In this document: one piece after another, positions 40,287-48,881 of the stretch
How positions within the stretch are numbered: the first letter of the stretch is position 1
Layout: the number at the start of each line of letters is the position of its first letter
DNA from: Intestinimonas timonensis
GTDB lineage: Bacteria; Bacillota; Clostridia; Oscillospirales; Oscillospiraceae
NCBI RefSeq assembly: GCF_900626145.1
Contig: NZ_LR130817.1
Coordinates: 1,145,562 to 1,209,561, forward strand
Length of the DNA stretch: 64,000 nt
Reading direction: 5' to 3'
Program-made: the position numbers and the translations under genes
Notes under the pieces: model-generated
What the model was told of the DNA's origin: nothing
Database searches by the model: none
Seen by the model: the letters and a program-made list of their open reading frames with translations, nothing else

Positions 40287-41297
40287 ATGGCCCACCGTCT
40301 GGGTTTCGCCGGCAAAAAGCTCCTGTGCATGGTACTGCTCCTGCTGGGGGTGAGCCTGGCGGCCTTTCTCCTCATGTCGGCCTCCCCCCTGGACCCCCTC
40401 CAGACCAATGTGGGTCAGGCCGCCCTGGGTACCATGAGCCAGGAACAGATCGCCCAGCTGGAGGACTACTGGGGGGTCAACGACCCGCCCTTGGAGCGGT
40501 ACCTGGGCTGGCTCACCGACGTCCTCCACGGGGATCTGGGGACCTCCCTCCTCTACCGGGTGCCCGTCACCCAGGTCCTGGCTGAGCGGCTCAAGAACTC
40601 TTTATGGCTCATGGCCGCCGCCTGGGTCCTCTCCGGGGCTTTGGGCCTGCTGCTGGGCACCGTGGCCGCCGCCTGCCGGGGCCGCTGGCCCGACAGGCTC
40701 ATCCGGGGCTGGTGTCTTCTCATCTCCAGCACCCCCACCTTCTGGCTGGCCATCCTCCTCCTTATGGTCTTTTCCGTGTGGCTGGGCTGGCTGCCCATCG
40801 GCCTCTCTGTGCCCATCGGCGCTGAAACCAGTGCCGTTACCCTGGCCGACCGGCTCCGCCACGCTATTTTGCCCGCCCTCACCCTCAGCGTCACCGGCCT
40901 TGCCAACATGACCCTCCACACCCGGGAAAAGCTCTGTGACGTGCTGGAGTCGGACTACGTCCTCTTTGCCCGGGCACGGGGGGAGTCCACCCTCTCCATC
41001 CTCTGGCGCCACGGCCTTCGGAACATGGCCCTCCCCGCCATCACCCTCCAGTTCGGGTCCATCAGCGAGATATTCGGCGGCTCAGTGCTGGTGGAGCAGG
41101 TCTTCTCCTACCAGGGGCTGGGCCAGTGTGCCGTGACAGCGGGACTGGGCAGCGACCTTCCCCTGCTGCTGGGGGTCACCGTGGTGAGTGCCGCCCTGGT
41201 CTTTGGCGGCAACCTCGTGGCCGACCTGCTCTACGGCGTGGTGGACCCCAAGATCCGGGCCAGGGTCCGGGCCCACAGCCGGAAAGGAGGCGCATAG
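40287..41297 (+). CDS. ABC permease, NikB/DppB-like
   Basis: The ATG at 40287 after AAAGGAGGTCTCCGCCC gives 336 residues with six or so hydrophobic segments, a first helix LLCMVLLLLGVSLAAFLLM and the BPD_transp_1 EAA-type loop VLFARARGESTLSILWRHGL. With the next gene it forms the membrane channel of the importer. The length and topology are normal for this family. Confidence 0.9.
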   Translation: MAHRLGFAGKKLLCMVLLLLGVSLAAFLLMSASPLDPLQTNVGQAALGTMSQEQIAQLEDYWGVNDPPLERYLGWLTDVLHGDLGTSLLYRVPVTQVLAERLKNSLWLMAAAWVLSGALGLLLGTVAAACRGRWPDRLIRGWCLLISSTPTFWLAILLLMVFSVWLGWLPIGLSVPIGAETSAVTLADRLRHAILPALTLSVTGLANMTLHTREKLCDVLESDYVLFARARGESTLSILWRHGLRNMALPAITLQFGSISEIFGGSVLVEQVFSYQGLGQCAVTAGLGSDLPLLLGVTVVSAALVFGGNLVADLLYGVVDPKIRARVRAHSRKGGA

Positions 41298-41298
41298 C

Positions 41299-42126
41299 AT
41301 GGGTCGTCTTCTCAATCAGCGGCAGCGTGCTCTGCTCCTCTCCGCCTTCGCCGCCCTGGTCCTGCTGGCCGTGACGGTGGCCGGTCTTCTCCTCGCCGAC
41401 GCCGCCGTGGTCACCGACTTCTCCCGCAAGAACCTGGCGCCCTGCCTCGCCTATCCCTTCGGCACCGACTGGATGGGCCGGGACATGCTCGCCCGGACCC
41501 TCACCGGCCTCTCCCTGAGCATCCGCATCGGGGTGCTGACGGCGGCGGTGAGCGCCGTGGTGGCCCTGGCAGTGGGCACCGCCGCCGCCACTTTGGGCCG
41601 CCGGGTGGACGCTGTCCTATCCTGGTGCATCGACCTGGTCATGGGTATCCCCCACATTCTGCTGGTCATGCTCATCTCCCTGGCCTTCGGCAAAGGCTTT
41701 GTGGGCGTGGTGGCCGGCGTATCCCTGAGCCACTGGACCTCCCTGGCCCGGCTCCTCCGGGGCGAGGTCCTCCAGCTTCGGGGTGCACCCTACGTATTGA
41801 CGGCGGAAAAGCTGGGCCGCACCAAGCTTCAGGTGGCCCGGGACCACCTGCTCCCCCACCTGCTTCCCCAGTTCCTCACCGGCCTCATCCTCCTCTTCCC
41901 CCACGCCATCCTTCACGAGGCCAGCGTCACCTTTTTAGGCTTCGGCCTCTCCTCGGAGCAGCCCGCCATCGGCGTCATCCTCTCCGAGAGCATGAGCTAC
42001 CTCACCACCGGCAAGTGGTGGCTGGCCTTCTTCCCCGGACTGGCCCTGGTGGCCACGGTGGCCCTCTTCGCCCTGCTGGGCGACCGGCTCCGCCGCATTC
42101 TGGACCCGGCCACCATCCATCAATGA
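41299..42126 (+). CDS. ABC permease, NikC/DppC-like
   Basis: The ATG at 41299 (GGAAAGGAGGCGCATAGC before it) lies one base past the stop of the first permease. The 275-residue protein has GTDWMGRDMLARTLTGLSLS near the start, typical of this permease class, and the EAA loop VLTAEKLGRTKLQVARDHLLPH. It pairs with the preceding permease in one operon. Confidence 0.9.
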   Translation: MGRLLNQRQRALLLSAFAALVLLAVTVAGLLLADAAVVTDFSRKNLAPCLAYPFGTDWMGRDMLARTLTGLSLSIRIGVLTAAVSAVVALAVGTAAATLGRRVDAVLSWCIDLVMGIPHILLVMLISLAFGKGFVGVVAGVSLSHWTSLARLLRGEVLQLRGAPYVLTAEKLGRTKLQVARDHLLPHLLPQFLTGLILLFPHAILHEASVTFLGFGLSSEQPAIGVILSESMSYLTTGKWWLAFFPGLALVATVALFALLGDRLRRILDPATIHQ

Positions 42127-42142
42127 ACAAGGAGGCTTGCCC

Positions 42143-43060
42143 ATGTCCCCCCTCTTATCCGTGGAGCACCTCTCCATCTCCTTTATCCAATATGACCGTG
42201 GCACCCGCCGCCGCATCCTCCCCGCCATCCGTGACCTGGACCTCACCATTGACCGTGGACAGGTAGCGGCGGTGGTTGGTTCCAGCGGCTCGGGCAAAAG
42301 TTTGCTGGCACATGGTATCCTGGGCATCCTCCCCTACAACGCTCACATGGAGGGGAGCATCACCTACGACGGCGCCCCTCTCACTCCAAAACGGGCCGCC
42401 GCCCTCCGTGGGCGAGAGATCGTACTGGTGCCCCAGTCGGTGGGGTATCTGGACCCACTCATGAAGGTGGGACCTCAGGTGGGGCGGGACAAAAAAGCCG
42501 TCCGGGCCGTGCTGAACCGGTACGGCCTTGGGCCGGAGACAGAGGACCTCTATCCCTTCCAGCTCTCCGGCGGCATGGCCCGGCGGGTTCTTATCTCCAC
42601 TGCCGTGGCCGCCTCCCCCGCCCTGGTCATCGCCGACGAGCCTACCCCCGGCCTGGATGCCCGGGCGGCGGGCCGTATTCTGGGCCACTTCCGGGAGCTG
42701 GCCGACGCCGGAGCCGGTGTGCTCCTCATCACCCACGATCTGGAGCTGGCCCTCACCATCGCCGACAAGGTGGCCGTGTTCTATGCTGGGGAGACGGTGG
42801 AGGAGGCTCCCGCCGGGGACTTTGACCGGCTGGAGGACCTGCGCCATCCCTATACCCGAGCCCTGTGGCAGGCCCTCCCCCAGCACGGCTTTCATCCCAT
42901 CCCCGGCACACAGCCCTACCCCGGCGCCCTGCCGAAGGGCTGTCCCTTTGCCCCACGCTGTCCCAAGCGTACGTCAGAGTGTGGCGGTGAGGTGCCCTAC
43001 CGTCCTCTGGACGGCGGTTTCGTCCGCTGCCTCCACCCAGAGAGGGGGAATGCCTCATGA
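42143..43060 (+). CDS. ABC ATPase, NikD/DppD-like
   Basis: The ATG at 42143 follows AAGGAGGCTTGCCC; 305 residues. Walker A GSSGSGKSLLAHGILG, signature LSGGMARRVLIS, and Walker B ALVIADEPTPGLD are intact, and the C-terminal oligopeptide-type extension with CPFAPRCPKRTSECGG is present. It energises import together with the following ATPase, whose start overlaps its stop (ATGA). Confidence 0.92.
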   Translation: MSPLLSVEHLSISFIQYDRGTRRRILPAIRDLDLTIDRGQVAAVVGSSGSGKSLLAHGILGILPYNAHMEGSITYDGAPLTPKRAAALRGREIVLVPQSVGYLDPLMKVGPQVGRDKKAVRAVLNRYGLGPETEDLYPFQLSGGMARRVLISTAVAASPALVIADEPTPGLDARAAGRILGHFRELADAGAGVLLITHDLELALTIADKVAVFYAGETVEEAPAGDFDRLEDLRHPYTRALWQALPQHGFHPIPGTQPYPGALPKGCPFAPRCPKRTSECGGEVPYRPLDGGFVRCLHPERGNAS

Positions 43061-43656
43061 CTTTGGAAGCCAGAGATCTCACCTTCCACTACCACCCCAA
43101 GGGCCCCGCCATCATCGAGCATCTGGACCTCGTCCTCCAAAGCGAAGAGCGGTTGGGACTCACCGGTCCCTCCGGCCGAGGTAAGACTACCCTGTGCCGG
43201 CTGCTGGCGGGCTACGACCGACCTGACGCCGGTGAAGTGCTTTTGGACGGCAAGCCTCTCTCCACTTACCGGGGCTACTGCCCGGTGCAGATGGTGTGGC
43301 AGCACCCCGAGCTGGTAGTGGACCCCCTGCGCACCCTGGGCACCACCCTGTCCGAGGGCTGGGCGGTGGAGGAGCGGGTCCTCACCGGGCTGCACATCGA
43401 GCCGGGCTGGCTCACCCGCTACCCCTCTGAGCTCTCCGGCGGTGAGCTCCAGCGGTTCTGCGTAGCCCGTGCCCTGGGACCCGCCACCCGGTTTCTCCTG
43501 TGCGACGAGCTCTCCGCCATGCTGGACCTCATCACCCAGGCCCAGATCTGGTCCTTCCTGCTGGAGGAGGCGGAGCGCCGGGACCTGGGGCTTCTCATCG
43601 TTAGCCACAGTTCTCCTCTGTTGGAGCGGCTGTGCACCCGCACCCAGACCCTTTGA
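43057..43656 (+). CDS. ABC ATPase, NikE/DppF-like (short)
   Basis: This 199-residue protein has Walker A GPSGRGKTTLCRLLAG, signature ELSGGELQRFCVARALG and FLLCDELSAMLD (Walker B) followed by the H-loop SHSS. It ends soon after the H-loop, so it lacks the usual C-terminal extension of about 60 residues; no frameshift is apparent, and the stop is just before a strong terminator. It is the last gene of the element's operon. Confidence 0.9.
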   Translation: MTLEARDLTFHYHPKGPAIIEHLDLVLQSEERLGLTGPSGRGKTTLCRLLAGYDRPDAGEVLLDGKPLSTYRGYCPVQMVWQHPELVVDPLRTLGTTLSEGWAVEERVLTGLHIEPGWLTRYPSELSGGELQRFCVARALGPATRFLLCDELSAMLDLITQAQIWSFLLEEAERRDLGLLIVSHSSPLLERLCTRTQTL

Positions 43657-43657
43657 C

Positions 43658-43699
43658 AAAGGAGCGCCCCGGACCGTTTGCGGTCCGGGGCGCTCCTTT
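43658..43699 (+). terminator. Strong intrinsic terminator closing the lar-nik operon
   Basis: A 19-bp perfect GC-rich stem (43658-43676 with 43681-43699), 4-base loop, and flanking A3/T3. It shields the feoB fragment from the element's transcripts. Confidence 0.88.
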
Positions 43700-43706
43700 C
43701 GTTTTC

Positions 43707-43732
43707 GCATCCCACCGGGGCGTCTTCACATG
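43707..43732. other. Recombination core and arm, right end of feoB element
   Basis: Arm 43707-43726 mirrors 32204-32223 at 16 of 20 positions; core CACATG is at 43727-43732. The integrated feoB frame hits TGA (43728-43726) at once. Confidence 0.88.
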
Positions 43733-44979
43733 GTGAGGGCCTGTTTGCCGCAAGAACCCGCCTTCTGGAAGGCGTGGTCCAGCAGAAAGGCCACCCGGGG
43801 CAGGTAGCCCAAATCCTCCAGCAGCGTGAAGAGGGGGAAGAAGATGGCCATAGGGGGCAGCATCACCGCCGTCACCCAGGCCAGGGTGCGGTAGGCCCCC
43901 AGCACCAGGGCGTCGTGGAGCCAGTCGGGAGCGCCCAGATACACAAAGAGGTCGGTGAGCCGGTCCTGGACCCAAAAGAGGGCCTCCGACAGCAGGTCGG
44001 AGGGCACCTGGGCACCTGCAATGGTAATCCAAAACACCAGAGCCAGCAGCGCCAGCATAGCTGGAACACTGGTGAACCGCCCTGTGAGGAGGCGGTCCAG
44101 CCGCTCCCCCCACCCCGGCCTGCCGCTCCCTCGCACCGTCTCCCGGGCAAGCTCCGCCCCCCGGCGGATCTGGGCGGCGGCCACCGCCTCCTGGAAGGCG
44201 GGACCGGTGAGCTCTGCCCGCTCCAATCCCTGACCGGCCTCAGTCAGCGCGGCAGTCACCGCGTTCTCCGCCCGCAGGTCTCGGCCGAGAGCTGCCTTCA
44301 GGCTGTCCATCAGTCCGGGATCTCCCTCCAGCAGGGAGAGGGCCACCCATTTGCCGGGAAGGCCCGTCTCACCCACCGCTCCCTCCACCAGAGCGGCGGC
44401 GGTCTCCACCGCCTCCGGATACTCCGCCGACGCTGGGTGAAGCTCCACCCGTCCCTCAATGACGGCCTCCACTGCCGCCATGAGTGGCTCCAGACCCTCC
44501 CGCCGCCCGGCAGAGGTCCCTACCACCGGCACTCCCAGTCTAGCTGAGAGACCGTCCAGGTCCACCTCCAAACCGTTTTTCCGGGCCTCGTCCATGAGGT
44601 TGACGCAAACCACGGTTTTGGGCTGGACCTCCAGCACCTGGAGCACCAGTCCCAGGCTCCGCTCCAGGGCCCCGGCGTCGCACACCACCACCGCGGCATC
44701 CGCCCCACCGAAGCACAGCAGGTCTCGGGCGGCAGCCTCCTCCGGGGATTTGGCCAGGAGGGAGTAGGTCCCGGGCAGGTCGGCCAATAAGTAGTCCTGA
44801 CCGTGACGGACGTGACGGCCGGTGGCCCCCGTCACGGTCTTTCCTGGCCAGTTGCCGGTGTGCTGCCGGAGGCCGGTGAGGGCATTGAAGAGGGTGGATT
44901 TGCCCACGTTGGGACTGCCCGTCAGGGCCACCACCCGCTCCCCCGACCGCCGCTCCAGCCAGAATGCCCCGCCGGTCAC
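43727..44979 (-). CDS. feoB: feoB 5' part: G-protein domain and first membrane part (split gene)
   Basis: The GTG at 44979 overlaps the feoA stop. G domain motifs are VVALTGSPNVGKSTLFNALT (G1), DLPGTYSL (G3) and NLMDEA (G4). The spacer domain and membrane segments follow, up to FQKAGSCGKQALTM; then the insertion boundary gives an immediate TGA. Only 417 of 693 residues are made here, lacking the second Gate motif and the C-terminal helices; the rest is at 31369-32203. FeoB imports Fe2+ across the cytoplasmic membrane. The two reading frames fit each other exactly, so the interruption is precise and reversible in principle. Confidence 0.94.
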
Positions 44980-45221
44980 AACGCGCCCTCCGGCTTCAGT
45001 GCCACGGCGGAGGCGTCCTTGGCACGAAGAGCCACCACACAACCCCGGAAGGCGTAGGCTCCGGGGTCACCGGCGGGTGCACGGCCACGGCAGGTCACCC
45101 AGGTACCGGGGATGAGCCCCAGATCCAGGAGACGCCGCCGCATGGCGCCCTCTCCGCCCACCTCCACCACCTGGGCCCGGATGCCCTCGGGCAGATGATC
45201 CATCGAAAGCTGTTTTCCCAT
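44976..45221 (-). CDS. feoA: FeoA, SH3-like regulator of FeoB
   Basis: The 81-residue protein starts at the ATG at 45221 (GGAGCTGTGAGC before it). It has the FeoA fold pattern MRRRLLDLGLIPGTWVTCRG and FRGCVVALRAKDASAVAL. FeoA binds FeoB and is needed for iron uptake. Its stop overlaps the feoB GTG (GTGA), showing coupling. It remains intact while its partner is split. Confidence 0.92.
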   Translation of the reverse strand: MGKQLSMDHLPEGIRAQVVEVGGEGAMRRRLLDLGLIPGTWVTCRGRAPAGDPGAYAFRGCVVALRAKDASAVALKPEGAL

Positions 45222-45291
45222 GCTCACAGCTCCATTCCACAAAGATGATCGGCGAGGGACCGGACGGTCCCCGCCGTCCTATCCTATGCGG

Positions 45292-45334
45292 CAGAGGCCC
45301 ACGCCGTCTCTTTCTGAGACAGCGGGGGCCTCTG
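45292..45334 (-). terminator. Terminator after the Nudix gene
   Basis: CAGAGGCCC (45292-45300) and GGGCCTCTG (45326-45334), extended by GTCTC/GAGAC within the loop, 7 bases past the Nudix stop. Confidence 0.65.
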
Positions 45335-45341
45335 TTTCACT

Positions 45342-45911
45342 TCAGTTGACACGGGCACGCAGCTTAGCATTAAGTTTTGCGTAAATCCGCTCCCGGAACC
45401 AGGGCTCTGAGGAGGCCGCTACCGCCTCAGCCAGCCCGAACCAGCCCACGGCGCTGTTCTCATCCGGCTTGACTGCCAACGGCTCAGCGTCGTCGGCCTC
45501 CAGCAGATAGGTGACATTGAGATGGAGGTGGGAGGGCACATACCGCCCTCGCTTCTCATGGCCGTCCACCGTCAGGATCTCCAGGGAAAAGAGATTCTCC
45601 GACACCGGACGCACCGATGTAAGACCGCTCTCTTCCCCTACCTCACGGAGAGCCACCACCAAGAGGTCCCGATCTCCGTCGGCGTGTCCCCCCAGCCAGG
45701 ACCAGGAGTCATAGATGTTGTGATAGCACATGAGGACTTTGGTCCGAGTGGGGTCGGTGACCCAAGCCGAGGCGGTGAAGTGGGCCGTTTCGTTCTCCCG
45801 GGTCCACAGATCCTGGCCAGATTTGAGCATGCTCAGTAGCACCACCCGGTCCCGCTCCTCCTGTTCGTTCCAGGGCGTATAGCCCTCCAACTGTTCCAGC
45901 AGATTTCTCAT
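45342..45911 (-). CDS. Nudix hydrolase
   Basis: This 189-residue protein has the Nudix box around residues 75-97, WSWLGGHADGDRDLLVVALR followed by EVGEESGL. The RE..EE.G part is intact; the first Glu of the consensus is replaced by Asp/Arg. The substrate is unknown; pyrophosphate-containing metabolites are usual. The start overlaps the stop of the GNAT gene (ATGA), so the two are translated together. Confidence 0.87.
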   Translation of the reverse strand: MRNLLEQLEGYTPWNEQEERDRVVLLSMLKSGQDLWTRENETAHFTASAWVTDPTRTKVLMCYHNIYDSWSWLGGHADGDRDLLVVALREVGEESGLTSVRPVSENLFSLEILTVDGHEKRGRYVPSHLHLNVTYLLEADDAEPLAVKPDENSAVGWFGLAEAVAASSEPWFRERIYAKLNAKLRARVN

Positions 45912-46450
45912 ACACCCACCTCAATCCAATACCGGTCCGTGAACCCGTCTCCCTCGGGGACCCGGTTTTCCAGCACGCCGCCATTGGCCCGGATGGTCCG
46001 GGCGGAGGCCTCGTTTTCGCTGTCACAGGTCACCAAAGCACGGTATAGTTTTAATCCTTTACATTTATTCAGTGCCAGCCTCAGCGCCTCTTTGGCATAG
46101 CCTTTTCGGCGTTCGCCGGGCCGGACGCTGTGTCCGATATGGCCGCCGAACTGAAAGAGGTAGTCATTGAGGGTATGGCGGATATTGACCATGCCCACCA
46201 GCCTACGGTCCGACCGACAAACGGCCAGGAAGGTGTCTGCGGGCACCCGCCCGGGCCGCACTGTATCTGGACTGCCATCCGCCCGGAGATCGGCCAACCA
46301 GCCGGCAAAGTCGGCAGCTACGCCCAGGTCAGCGGTACCCGCCAATACATCTCCGACTGCCTCAAATTCGGCCTTGTAGTCCCAGACCGCCGCCGCCCAG
46401 CTCTCGTCCGGTGGAACCAGCTCCAGGCAGTCGCTCTGCCCTGTGCTCAC
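45908..46450 (-). CDS. GNAT-family N-acetyltransferase
   Basis: The GTG at 46450 overlaps the stop of the upstream gene and gives 180 residues. The acetyl-CoA-binding motif is IGHSVRPGERRKGYAKEALR, preceded by the VGMVNIRHTLND strand and followed by CDSENEASARTIRANGGVLE. It resembles the YkkB/YkwB-type acetyltransferases, whose substrates are unknown. Middle gene of an AKR-GNAT-Nudix operon with overlapping starts. Confidence 0.88.
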   Translation of the reverse strand: MSTGQSDCLELVPPDESWAAAVWDYKAEFEAVGDVLAGTADLGVAADFAGWLADLRADGSPDTVRPGRVPADTFLAVCRSDRRLVGMVNIRHTLNDYLFQFGGHIGHSVRPGERRKGYAKEALRLALNKCKGLKLYRALVTCDSENEASARTIRANGGVLENRVPEGDGFTDRYWIEVGV

Positions 46451-47568
46451 AGCTTCTCCAGCTCCTCTCCGGCCCTGACCAGGTCCTCCCGAATGGAGAG
46501 GCTCTGGGGACATTTCTCCTCACAGGCACCACAGCCAACACAGTTCTTGGGGCGTTCTTCCTCGTCCATATCCCTCCACTTGAACCTGGCCCGATCCCGG
46601 TTCTGGTACATGGCCCAGTCGTTCCACAGCCGGAAGGTACCCGGGATATCCACCCCTGCCGGGCAGGGCATACAGTACCGGCAGCCGGTGCAGCCATTGC
46701 GGACCTTTTGACGGAAAAGGGCTGCCGCCTGCTCCACCGCCGCCTGCTCTGCCTCACTCAGGGGCTGGAAAGCATTGAAGGTGGCCAGGTTGTCCTCCAC
46801 CTGACCCATGGTGGACATGCCGGAGAGGACAGTCATAACATTGGGTAGGCTGGCCACCCACCGGAGGGCCCAGGAGGAGGCCGACGACTGGGGACGGAGG
46901 GCAGTAAAGACGTCCATCACATCGGCAGGTGGAGCCGCCAGAGAGCCGCCTTTCACCGGTTCCATGATGATGACGGGGACCCCCACCTCCTCGGTGAGAC
47001 GATAGCCCTTCAGACCGGCCTGCTCCTCCGTGTCCATATAGTTGAGCTGGATCTGACAGCAATCCCAGCTTCGGGCAGTAAGGATCTCGCGAAACTCCTC
47101 ATAGCTGCCATGGAAGGAAAACCCGAAGTGCCTAAAATCCCCCGCAGCCTGCCGCTCCAGACACCAGTCCACCACGCCGGTGTCCAGCATCTCGTGCCAC
47201 CGGGCACCGTTAAGGTTGTGGAGGAGGTAGAAGTCCAGATAGTCCTTCTGCAGCCGCTCCCACTGCTCGGCGTAGATCCGCTTTGCATCCTCCAGGGAGT
47301 GGACCAGGGTGGTGGGCAGTTTAGAGGTGAGATAGTAGCTCTCTCTGGGGTAGCGCGCCAGGGCTCGGCCCATAAACGCCTCACTCTTGCCGTTGTGGTA
47401 GAAATAGGCGGTATCAAAGTAGTTGACTCCGCTCTGATAGGCCCGGTCCAGCATGGCCATGGCCTGCTCCTCGTCGATGGCACCGCCTTCCAAGGTGGGG
47501 AACCGCATGCAGCCAAAACCCAGCAGGGACGGCTCTACGCCCAGCTTTTTCTGCGCTCTTCGTTCCAT
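46447..47568 (-). CDS. Aldo/keto reductase with C-terminal 2x[4Fe-4S] domain
   Basis: This 373-residue protein has an AKR barrel with GFGCMRFPTLEGGAID, NYFDTAYFYHNGKSE (catalytic Asp-Tyr), YYLTSKLP and YLDFYLLHNL, and a C-terminal ferredoxin-like part with CTGCRYCMPCPAGV and CVGCGACEEKCPQ. Such fused oxidoreductases are common in anaerobic Clostridia; the substrate is unknown. It opens the three-gene operon. Confidence 0.92.
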   Translation of the reverse strand: MERRAQKKLGVEPSLLGFGCMRFPTLEGGAIDEEQAMAMLDRAYQSGVNYFDTAYFYHNGKSEAFMGRALARYPRESYYLTSKLPTTLVHSLEDAKRIYAEQWERLQKDYLDFYLLHNLNGARWHEMLDTGVVDWCLERQAAGDFRHFGFSFHGSYEEFREILTARSWDCCQIQLNYMDTEEQAGLKGYRLTEEVGVPVIIMEPVKGGSLAAPPADVMDVFTALRPQSSASSWALRWVASLPNVMTVLSGMSTMGQVEDNLATFNAFQPLSEAEQAAVEQAAALFRQKVRNGCTGCRYCMPCPAGVDIPGTFRLWNDWAMYQNRDRARFKWRDMDEEERPKNCVGCGACEEKCPQSLSIREDLVRAGEELEKL

Positions 47569-47684
47569 ATGGCAAACCTCCTGTACTCTCTGGGCGTTCT
47601 GCTCCAGTATTTATCAGTTTATTTTACCACATGCCCTGGTTGGCGTCTACATATCTTAAAGGAGAGGAAAGAGAGGTGGAGCGA

Positions 47685-47903
47685 ATGGGGTGCTGCCGAG
47701 GTGGAGGTTCCGGAAAGGGCGGAGAGGAATTGGCCCTGCTGGCTGTGACAGCAGTCATCCGCCTTGCTCAGGGGCGGAGCACCGATGAATTGGGCGTGAT
47801 GGCCGCTTTCTTTACCGTTTTGGGCGATCAGTTAGGACTCATTGCCGTATGTCGTGACCTGGGTAGTGAGGGAGGGACATGCGGCGATGTAAAATCTTCG
47901 TAA
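47685..47903 (+). CDS. DUF6774-like small protein
   Basis: The ATG at 47685 (GAGGTGGAGCGA before it) gives 72 residues: MGCCRGGGSGKGGEELALLA, then VTAVIRLAQGRSTDELGVMA with FFTVLGDQLGLIAVCRD. This alternation of small hydrophobic helices is typical of DUF6774, a clostridial family of unknown function. It lies 68 bases upstream of ppx on the same strand. Confidence 0.65.
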   Translation: MGCCRGGGSGKGGEELALLAVTAVIRLAQGRSTDELGVMAAFFTVLGDQLGLIAVCRDLGSEGGTCGDVKSS

Positions 47904-47971
47904 TCACGTTGCGCCAGTGGAAGAAAACGAGTACAATATGCGGTAAGAATCTCAAGAAAGCGGGGATCCCT

Positions 47972-48868
47972 ATGCTTTGCGGTATTGTAGACCTCGGCTC
48001 CAACACCATCCGTCTATCCATCTACCACTGTGATCAAGGACAGTTCCGCCTCCTCATGCACAAGAAGACCATGGCGGGGCTGGCCGGCTATGTCCAGGAG
48101 GGGGTCCTCTCCGACAGCGGCATTTTGGTGGCCTGCCGGACCTTGGCGGGCTACCGCGCCCTGCTGGACAACTTCAGCGTCTCCCACATGCACGTTTTCG
48201 CCACCGCTTCCCTCCGGAACATCTTTAACACCGCTGAGGCCGTGGAGACCATCCGGGACGTCACCGGCATCCAGGTGGAGGTCCTCTCCGGTGACGAGGA
48301 GGCCGCTCTCTCCTTCCGTGGCGCCGTTCTCCCCGGCGGTGTGAGCACCGGCGTACTGGCCGACATCGGCGGCGGCTCCTTTGAGCTGGTGAGCTATGAG
48401 GATATGTCCATCTCCTCGGCCTGTTCTCTGCCGGTGGGCTCTCTCTCCCTCTATACCCGGTTCACCTCCGGTCTCTTTCCCACCGCTGACGAGTGCCGTG
48501 AGATGCGCCGCTTTGTCAATGAGCAGCTGGAGAAGGCGGGCGCCGCCCAGATCCGGCGCAAGCACCTGTGCGGCGTAGGCGGTACCGTCCGGGCCGTGGC
48601 CAAGCTGTGCAACGACGTCTACGGGCGTGACCCGGAGCTGCGGACTATGTCGGCCCAGGAGCTCAAGGACCTCTACAAGCTGCTGAAAAAGGGCGGCAGA
48701 GACACCCTGCGTCAGCTGCTCCGCTCCGCCCCTGACCGCGTCCACACCCTGCTTCCCGGTCTCATCATCCTCAACGCCATCGTCAAAACCTGTGGTGTGG
48801 AGACGGTAGAGGCCTCCTCTGCCGGTGTCCGTGAGGGCTACCTAATGGACCGCGTCCTAAAAATCTGA
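47972..48868 (+). CDS. ppx: Exopolyphosphatase (Ppx/GppA family)
   Basis: The ATG at 47972 gives 298 residues, the short one-domain form. It has CGIVDLGSNTIRLSIYHC, HVFATASLRNIFN and GVLADIGGGSFELVSY, the phosphate and nucleotide loops of the ASKHA fold. It would shorten polyphosphate or hydrolyse pppGpp. The ppk gene follows after 13 bases, the classical pair. Confidence 0.92.
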   Translation: MLCGIVDLGSNTIRLSIYHCDQGQFRLLMHKKTMAGLAGYVQEGVLSDSGILVACRTLAGYRALLDNFSVSHMHVFATASLRNIFNTAEAVETIRDVTGIQVEVLSGDEEAALSFRGAVLPGGVSTGVLADIGGGSFELVSYEDMSISSACSLPVGSLSLYTRFTSGLFPTADECREMRRFVNEQLEKAGAAQIRRKHLCGVGGTVRAVAKLCNDVYGRDPELRTMSAQELKDLYKLLKKGGRDTLRQLLRSAPDRVHTLLPGLIILNAIVKTCGVETVEASSAGVREGYLMDRVLKI

Positions 48869-48881
48869 GAGGAACTGGAAC

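Larger units (their letters stand above)
32198..43732. mobile_element. feoB-intervening element, about 11.53 kb, with serine recombinase and nickel genes
   Basis: The element is bounded by direct copies of CACATG (32198-32203 and 43727-43732) that split feoB in frame. The inner ends are strongly mirrored: 32204-32223 against the reverse complement of 43707-43726 share GCATCCCA, then GGGCG and CTT, 16 of 20 positions. This is the dyad expected of a serine-integrase attP. The recombinase gene lies 45 bases inside the left end, on the feoB strand. Cargo on the other strand: two EutS-like genes, an EutP-like gene, larE, larB, larC and a five-gene nickel/peptide-type ABC importer ending in a strong terminator 27 bases from the right end. 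Confidence 0.92.
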
